From Aromatoleum diolicum (GTDB taxonomy: Bacteria; Pseudomonadota; Gammaproteobacteria; Burkholderiales; Rhodocyclaceae): DNA of 55,762 bases. Of this stretch, positions 51,602 through 55,762 are shown piece after piece. Where the stretch lies: positions 1 to 55,762 of the forward strand of contig NZ_WTVQ01000031.1 of assembly GCF_012910955.1 (NCBI RefSeq). The letters are read 5' to 3'. The position numbers were made by a program, and so were the translations under genes. The notes beneath the pieces were generated by a model that was given only the letters and a program-made list of their open reading frames with translations, was not told the origin of the DNA and made no database searches. The first letter of the stretch is position 1. Every line of letters begins with the position of its first letter.

Positions 51602-52057
51602 ATGACCAATCCGTTTCCCCTCAAACCGCTGCTGGACCTGAGCCAGAACCGCATGGACGACGCGGCGCGCCGCCTTGGCGAGTTGATTGCCAGCGAGCAG
51701 GAAGGCACGCGCAAGCTCGAACTGCTGCAGAACTATCGTGACGAGTATGAGTCCCGCTTTCACGAGGCCGCACGCAATGGCATCAGTCCCGAGGCATGGC
51801 GGAACTTCAGTGCGTTTATCGGCCGCATTGACGAAGCCATCGCAATCCAGAAGACCCAGGTCGATCGTTCGCGGCAACTGACCGCAGCCGGGCAGAATGC
51901 CTGGATGACTCAGCGCAACAAGGTCAAGGCCTTCGATACGCTGCAAAAGCGGCACGAAGTGGGCGAAGCGAAGAAGGCTGCCCGGGTCGAACAGCATCAA
52001 TCGGACGAACATTCGGCCAACCGCTACCGCGACCGCGGGGAAGCCGAGGAGTCCTGA
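51602..52057 (+). CDS. fliJ: Flagellar export protein FliJ
   Basis: 151 residues, almost wholly coiled coil (PLLDLSQNRMDDAARRLGEL, LQNYRDEYESRFHEAARNG, WRNFSAFIGRIDEAI). FliJ sits in the ATPase ring like F1-gamma and recycles chaperones. About 105 bases separate it from fliI, more than between other genes of the operon, with nothing recognisable in between. The ATG at 51602 is chosen; a frame 16 codons longer is open. Confidence 0.93.
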   Translation: MTNPFPLKPLLDLSQNRMDDAARRLGELIASEQEGTRKLELLQNYRDEYESRFHEAARNGISPEAWRNFSAFIGRIDEAIAIQKTQVDRSRQLTAAGQNAWMTQRNKVKAFDTLQKRHEVGEAKKAARVEQHQSDEHSANRYRDRGEAEES

Positions 52058-52080
52058 ACGGCATTTCCCGTTCTGCAAGC

Positions 52081-52095
52081 TGGCATACGCCTTGC
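52081..52095 (+). promoter_or_regulatory. Sigma-54 (-24/-12) promoter of fliK
   Basis: TGGCATACGCCTTGC: GG and GC 10 bases apart, with TGGCA and TTGC as in the consensus. It ends 38 bases before the fliK ATG and lies just after fliJ, giving fliK-fliL-fliM-fliN(-fliO) a second promoter within the operon. Confidence 0.8.
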
Positions 52096-52133
52096 GTGAT
52101 CACGGCAGAACCAGCCGTGAAAGGGAATTCACC

Positions 52134-53414
52134 ATGTCAGACCCGGTATTGAGCAACATGCTGCGCGCCACTGCGCCGTCGGGGCCAGCGCAGATGTTCC
52201 AGCGAGCCTCCCAGGAAAACCGCTCCACCGGCAACGAAGTCACGGACGACAACTTCTCGCGCGCGCTGGAACGCCGCATGAACGCGGAGGATCGCCCTCC
52301 TGTCCGTCCGGAACCGGAGCGCGCTGCCGACCTTGCACGCACACCAACGCGGGCGGCTGAACGCCCGCGCACCGATACCACTACGGAATCACGACGCGAA
52401 ACCGAATCCCGCCCCGAGCCCTCGGCTGAGGACGAATCAAAGGTCGCACAAACCGGAACCGCCGAACACGAGCCAGCGACAAGCGAATCCGCAGGCGCAG
52501 ACGAAACACCAAGCGCGCCCGACCAAGCAGTCGATCCTGCCCTGGCGGCAAGCCTTGCCGCCCTCATGCCGGGAGTTGCCGCCCTACCGGCCACACTTGC
52601 CGGCACCAGCACCGACAGTGCATTGACGTCCGACAAGCTGCTCGACCCCGACGCGCAGAAATCGGGGGCATCCGTTCTGGAGAAGCTCATCGCCGAAGCC
52701 AGCGGCAAGGCCACGCCCGGCGCACAGGCGGACAATCCAGCAGGCGGATTCGGCGAACAACTCGGCGCCTTCGCCAGCCGGACATCGAAAGGCGACGCCG
52801 CACCGGCGACCGGAGATGCAGGGGCGCTCAAGGCGCGCCTGCAGGTTCCCGTTTTGCCCAGCACCTCAAATGGCGCAGCACTGCAATCCCTGCCGCCCGA
52901 CGCACAGGCGGCCGGCCTGCAGGCCGCCGCATTCAACCCCGGCACTCGGACCGAACAAGCGCAGGTACCCCAATTGCCGGTGCACACGCCAGCCGGACAG
53001 CGGGTATGGGCCGAGGATGTGGGAAATCGCATGATGTGGATGGTGGGTCGCCACGAATCGAAGGCGGAACTCGTGCTAACGCCCGCGCATCTGGGTAAAC
53101 TTGAAGTTTCGATCCAGATCAACGGCGACCAGACCACTGCACATTTCATCGCTGCCACATCTGCCGCCCGTGACGCCCTGGAACAGGCCATGCCGCGCCT
53201 TCGCGAGGTACTGCAGCAAGCCGGCATCAACCTTGGCCAGGCCAACGTCAGCACTTCCAGCGACCAGCGTGCACAGCAGGATAGCGGCAGTGGCGGTTCG
53301 CGCCCGGGTCGCGGCTCGGGCCTCGAAAGCGCCGGACCCGAGGGACTGATGGCAAGCACGGCGTCAAGCAACTGGTCGCATGCGGGCCGCGGCATGGTCG
53401 ACACCTTCGCCTGA
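52134..53414 (+). CDS. fliK: Flagellar hook-length control protein FliK
   Basis: 426 residues. A long disordered N-terminal ruler region rich in Glu/Arg/Thr/Ala/Pro (to about residue 290) and the C-terminal Flg_hook domain with ELVLTPAHLGKLEVSIQ and AMPRLREVLQQAGINLGQANV, which contacts FlhB. A Gly/Ser-rich tail ends the chain. It is exported and measures the hook, then switches export to filament proteins. AAAGGG precedes the ATG. A sigma-54 promoter lies directly upstream. Confidence 0.95.
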   Translation: MSDPVLSNMLRATAPSGPAQMFQRASQENRSTGNEVTDDNFSRALERRMNAEDRPPVRPEPERAADLARTPTRAAERPRTDTTTESRRETESRPEPSAEDESKVAQTGTAEHEPATSESAGADETPSAPDQAVDPALAASLAALMPGVAALPATLAGTSTDSALTSDKLLDPDAQKSGASVLEKLIAEASGKATPGAQADNPAGGFGEQLGAFASRTSKGDAAPATGDAGALKARLQVPVLPSTSNGAALQSLPPDAQAAGLQAAAFNPGTRTEQAQVPQLPVHTPAGQRVWAEDVGNRMMWMVGRHESKAELVLTPAHLGKLEVSIQINGDQTTAHFIAATSAARDALEQAMPRLREVLQQAGINLGQANVSTSSDQRAQQDSGSGGSRPGRGSGLESAGPEGLMASTASSNWSHAGRGMVDTFA

Positions 53415-53507
53415 AGCGCTTGAATTAGGGCCGCTCTGCCCCACTTTTCCGCAATTCGGCCGAGGTTATTCTCGCGCATAATTCAATTGTGGAAACAGGA
53501 GAAGTTA

Positions 53508-54065
53508 ATGGCAAAGGCCCCCCCCGCTCCAGCAGCGCAAGAACAGGCCCCGGCTCCGAAAAGGAGCAAAAAGCTCATCATCATCATTATGGCCGCCGTG
53601 CTGGTAGTGCTGCTGCTGATCGCCGCGGTGGTGGGTGTATTGTTGCTGAAGAAGGGTTCTGGCACGGAAGACGATCAGGCGGGGAAGGCACCGGCAACAG
53701 CCGTGGTGGATCTGAACAAGCCGCCGACCTTCGTGGCCCTTGAACCCTTTGTAGTTAACCTCGCGCCAGCTGAAGGCGAGCGCTTCCTGCAGGTCGTGCT
53801 GGCACTGCGCGTCGTCGACGCAAGAACGGGCGAGAGCCTGAAGGGATTCATGCCGGAAATTCGGCATCAGATCAATCTGATACTGTCGAGCAAGCTGCCC
53901 TCGGAACTGGCCACTACGGAAGGCCGCGAAGACCTCGCCGATGAAATCGTCGAGCGCACCAACCGCGTACTGGGCGCGCCGCCTGTGGCAAGGCGGGAGG
54001 GAACTACCGCGGCACCGACCGGCCCAATCCAGGCGGTCCTTTTCAATTCTTTCATCGTGCAGTAA
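53508..54065 (+). CDS. fliL: Flagellar basal body-associated protein FliL
   Basis: 185 residues. A short cytoplasmic Pro/Ala-rich tail, one transmembrane helix (about 26-48, LIIIIMAAVLVVLLLIAAVV), then the periplasmic FliL domain with PFVVNLAPAEGERFLQVVLALRV (two joined parts). FliL forms a ring around stators and strengthens the motor. AGGAGA precedes the ATG at 53508. fliM follows after 14 bases. Confidence 0.96.
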   Translation: MAKAPPAPAAQEQAPAPKRSKKLIIIIMAAVLVVLLLIAAVVGVLLLKKGSGTEDDQAGKAPATAVVDLNKPPTFVALEPFVVNLAPAEGERFLQVVLALRVVDARTGESLKGFMPEIRHQINLILSSKLPSELATTEGREDLADEIVERTNRVLGAPPVARREGTTAAPTGPIQAVLFNSFIVQ

Positions 54066-54079
54066 GGAGACGGACGGCC

Positions 54080-55087
54080 ATGTCTTCCGATTTTCTCTCC
54101 CAGGATGAAGTCGATGCCCTGCTCAAGGGCGTTGCCGGGGAGCCCGAGGAGCTGGAAGAAGAGTCGGGCGAACAGTCCGGCGTGCGGCCGTACAACCTGG
54201 CAACGCAGGAGCGCATCGTACGTGGGCGCATGCCCACCATGGAGCTCATCCACGAGCGTTTCGCCCGCTACCTGCGTATCGGACTGTTCAACTACATGCA
54301 CCGCAACGCCGAAGTCTCGGTAGGCCCGGTGAAGGTGCAGAAATACGGCGAATTCGTCCGCAACCTCGTGGTCCCGACGAACCTGAACCTGGTGCTCGCG
54401 AAGCCGCTGCGTGGCACCGGGCTGGTGGTGTTCGACCCGAACCTGGTATTCCTGGTCGTGGACAACATGTTCGGCGGCGACGGCCGCTTCCACTCGCGGG
54501 TGGAGGGACGCGACTTTACGCCGACCGAACAACGCATCATCCAGGGCATGCTTGGCGTGGTGTTCGCCGAATACACGCGTGCCTGGGCGCCGGTGTTCAA
54601 AATCGAGATGGAATACGTGCGCTCGGAGATGAACTCCCAGTTCGCCAACATCGCAACACCCTCCGAAATCGTGATTTCGGCGAGCTTTTCGCTGGAGTTT
54701 GGCGGCTCGCAGGCGGACATGCACATCTGCTTTCCATATTCGATGGTCGAGCCGATCCGCGATCTGCTCTACTCGACGATGCAGAGCGACCACCTGAGTC
54801 AGGACAACCGCTGGATCAATCTCCTGACGCGCCAGCTGCAGACTGCCGAAGTCGAACTGGTATGCAACCTGGGCGCCGCACAGGTCACGTTGCGCGACAT
54901 CGTCAACATGCGCGTCGGCGACGTCATACCGATCGACGTCCCAAAAATGCTGCAAGGCGACGTCGACGGCACCCCGGTACTGGAACTCAGTTACGGCCGG
55001 CAAGGCACCAACTACGCGGTCAAGGTCGAGCGCTTCATCGCCAATGAAGAGGCCGACTCCCCATTACTCGGAGGCCAGAATGGCTGA
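54080..55087 (+). CDS. fliM: Flagellar motor switch protein FliM
   Basis: 335 residues. The N-terminal CheY-P-binding peptide FLSQDEVDALLKGV is intact, then the middle domain (MPTMELIHERFARYLRIGL) and a C-terminal SpoA domain. With FliG and FliN it sets the rotation direction. AAGGAG precedes the ATG. fliN starts inside its last codons (8-base overlap). Confidence 0.98.
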   Translation: MSSDFLSQDEVDALLKGVAGEPEELEEESGEQSGVRPYNLATQERIVRGRMPTMELIHERFARYLRIGLFNYMHRNAEVSVGPVKVQKYGEFVRNLVVPTNLNLVLAKPLRGTGLVVFDPNLVFLVVDNMFGGDGRFHSRVEGRDFTPTEQRIIQGMLGVVFAEYTRAWAPVFKIEMEYVRSEMNSQFANIATPSEIVISASFSLEFGGSQADMHICFPYSMVEPIRDLLYSTMQSDHLSQDNRWINLLTRQLQTAEVELVCNLGAAQVTLRDIVNMRVGDVIPIDVPKMLQGDVDGTPVLELSYGRQGTNYAVKVERFIANEEADSPLLGGQNG

Positions 55088-55553
55088 CAACGATATCGAG
55101 AACCAGATCACCGAAGACGACTGGGCCGCAGCGATGATGGAACAGTCGGCCGCCGAAAGCGGTACCGACGCAGAAGCGCGCCGCGTTGCCGCGGACCTTG
55201 CCGCCGCCGCGGCTGAGTCACCGTACCAGGCAAAGCCCGCGAGCCATCTGTTCCCGGACTTCGGTGCAACATCGCCGCGCTCGGGCACGCTCAACGACTT
55301 CGACATGATTCTGGACATTCCCGTCCAGCTTACCGTCGAACTGGGCCGAACGAAGATTTCCATCCGCAACCTGCTGCAACTCGCGCATGGCTCCGTCGTG
55401 GAACTGGACGGCCTCGCCGGGGAGCCGATGGACGTGCTGGTCAACGGCACGCTGATCGCACAGGGCGAAGTCGTGGTGGTCAACGACAAGTTCGGCATCC
55501 GCCTGACCGACATCATCACGCCCGCCGAGCGGATGCGGAAAATTCGCGGCTGA
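55080..55553 (+). CDS. fliN: Flagellar motor switch protein FliN
   Basis: 157 residues. An acidic, Ala-rich N-terminal extension (about 1-80) and the SpoA domain DIPVQLTVELGRTKISIRNLL to VVVVNDKFGIRLTDI (fragments) that forms the lower C-ring. The ATG at 55080 has GGAGG six bases upstream; a longer frame upstream only overlaps fliM. Confidence 0.97.
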   Translation: MADNDIENQITEDDWAAAMMEQSAAESGTDAEARRVAADLAAAAAESPYQAKPASHLFPDFGATSPRSGTLNDFDMILDIPVQLTVELGRTKISIRNLLQLAHGSVVELDGLAGEPMDVLVNGTLIAQGEVVVVNDKFGIRLTDIITPAERMRKIRG

Positions 55554-55557
55554 GGAA

Positions 55558-55578
55558 GGGCGGGCCACGCCCCCGCCC
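55558..55578 (+). other. GC-rich hairpin after fliN
   Basis: GGGCGGG-N7-CCCGCCC, 7 bp, without a T-run. It lies 5 bases after the fliN stop and is too weak in context to be called a terminator. Confidence 0.35.
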
Positions 55579-55598
55579 GTGCCGCCGAACGAGGCCAT

Positions 55599-55762
55599 GT
55601 GCGATCCAGGCCCACCTGCGCAATGCGGCGGGCACGCACTGCAAAGCCCGGAATAATCGCCTTTTTGCCCGTCTTATTGCCACCTCGGCAAGGCGCTCCC
55701 GCGCGTATCCTTCTTCCATCGGAAGAATCATCAGGCCTGCCGTGGACATCCCCCCCCCTCAT
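55599..55762 (+). CDS. Start of the next ORF, probably fliO (partial)
   Basis: A frame opening with GTG (GAGG four bases upstream) or with ATG at 55623 runs to the window edge without a stop. It encodes a basic start followed by a hydrophobic patch (GIIAFLPVLL) and a Ser/Pro-rich stretch, the general layout of FliO, the small membrane protein normally encoded after fliN. The sequence seen is too short and variable to identify it, so the call rests mainly on position. Confidence 0.35.
   Translation, partial: MRSRPTCAMRRARTAKPGIIAFLPVLLPPRQGAPARILLPSEESSGLPWTSPPL

Noticed and set aside
49880-52078. 732-codon minus-strand frame across fliH, fliI and fliJ
   Set aside because: Antisense shadow of the flagellar operon.
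55064-55762. Minus-strand frame reaching the window edge, opposite fliN
   Set aside because: Shadow of fliN; no motif or start support.

Overview
The window looks like chromosomal DNA of a GC-rich betaproteobacterium of the Rhodocyclales (Azoarcus/Aromatoleum/Thauera type). This is inferred from codon use, the lipoyl-domain-bearing dihydrolipoamide dehydrogenase, a PEP-CTERM protein, the indolepyruvate:ferredoxin oxidoreductase and the flagellar gene order; no 16S gene is present. About 51 protein genes, one tRNA-Ala(CGC), several terminators and several well-formed promoters can be supported. No phage, IS element, CRISPR array or replication origin is visible.

Layout. 1-2.5 kb: the end of an arsenosugar operon (arsS, a 48-codon remnant that looks like a cut-down TVP38/TMEM64 gene, and two arsenosugar glycosyltransferases). 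2.5-5.3 kb (minus strand): a thioredoxin/ferredoxin-like pair, a small secreted protein and a PEP-CTERM protein. 5.6-8.8 kb (minus): E1-alpha, E1-beta and E2 of a 2-oxoacid dehydrogenase without its own E3. 9.0-10.7 kb (minus): an ArsP/YraQ-type permease with a small thioredoxin-fold partner. 11-14.5 kb: succinate-semialdehyde dehydrogenase, a small unknown ORF, AlkB, a YajD-type HNH protein, and tRNA-Ala with a clear terminator. 14.5-18.2 kb (minus): folD, purE, purK and a Sua5-type threonylcarbamoyl-AMP synthase. 18.4-21 kb (minus): iorA-iorB behind an FNR-type promoter. 21-22.7 kb: a Cache-domain chemoreceptor behind a sigma-28 promoter. 22.9-26.9 kb (minus): a c4-like cytochrome, a FixJ-type regulator and a multi-PAS histidine kinase, next to an orphan LivK-type binding protein on the plus strand. 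28.5-34.9 kb: aceE-aceF-lpdA with its own sigma-70 promoter and a terminator at each end.

35.0-35.2 kb: a 57-codon ORF for a small membrane protein. Its promoter carries a perfect LexA box laid over the -10 element, and it is the best candidate in the window for something undescribed. 35.5-37.3 kb: a GGDEF diguanylate cyclase with an intact I-site. 37.4-55.8 kb: a large flagellar cluster: fliC-flaG-fliD-fliS-fliT, a second FliK-like gene with an FlhB-C-terminal-domain gene, ycgR, then (minus) fliE, flrC and flrB, then fliF-G-H-I-J-K-L-M-N and probably the start of fliO at the window edge.

How it fits together. The flagellar regulatory hierarchy can be read from the DNA: FlrB/FlrC is the sigma-54 activator pair, sigma-54 (-24/-12) elements precede fliE and fliK, and sigma-28 elements precede fliC and, 15 kb away, the chemoreceptor. 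The cyclase beside a YcgR brake suggests local c-di-GMP control of swimming. Three separate 2-oxoacid oxidising enzymes (PDH, an E1ab/E2 complex, IOR) lie within 30 kb. The FNR-type site in front of iorAB fits an oxygen-sensitive enzyme used anaerobically.
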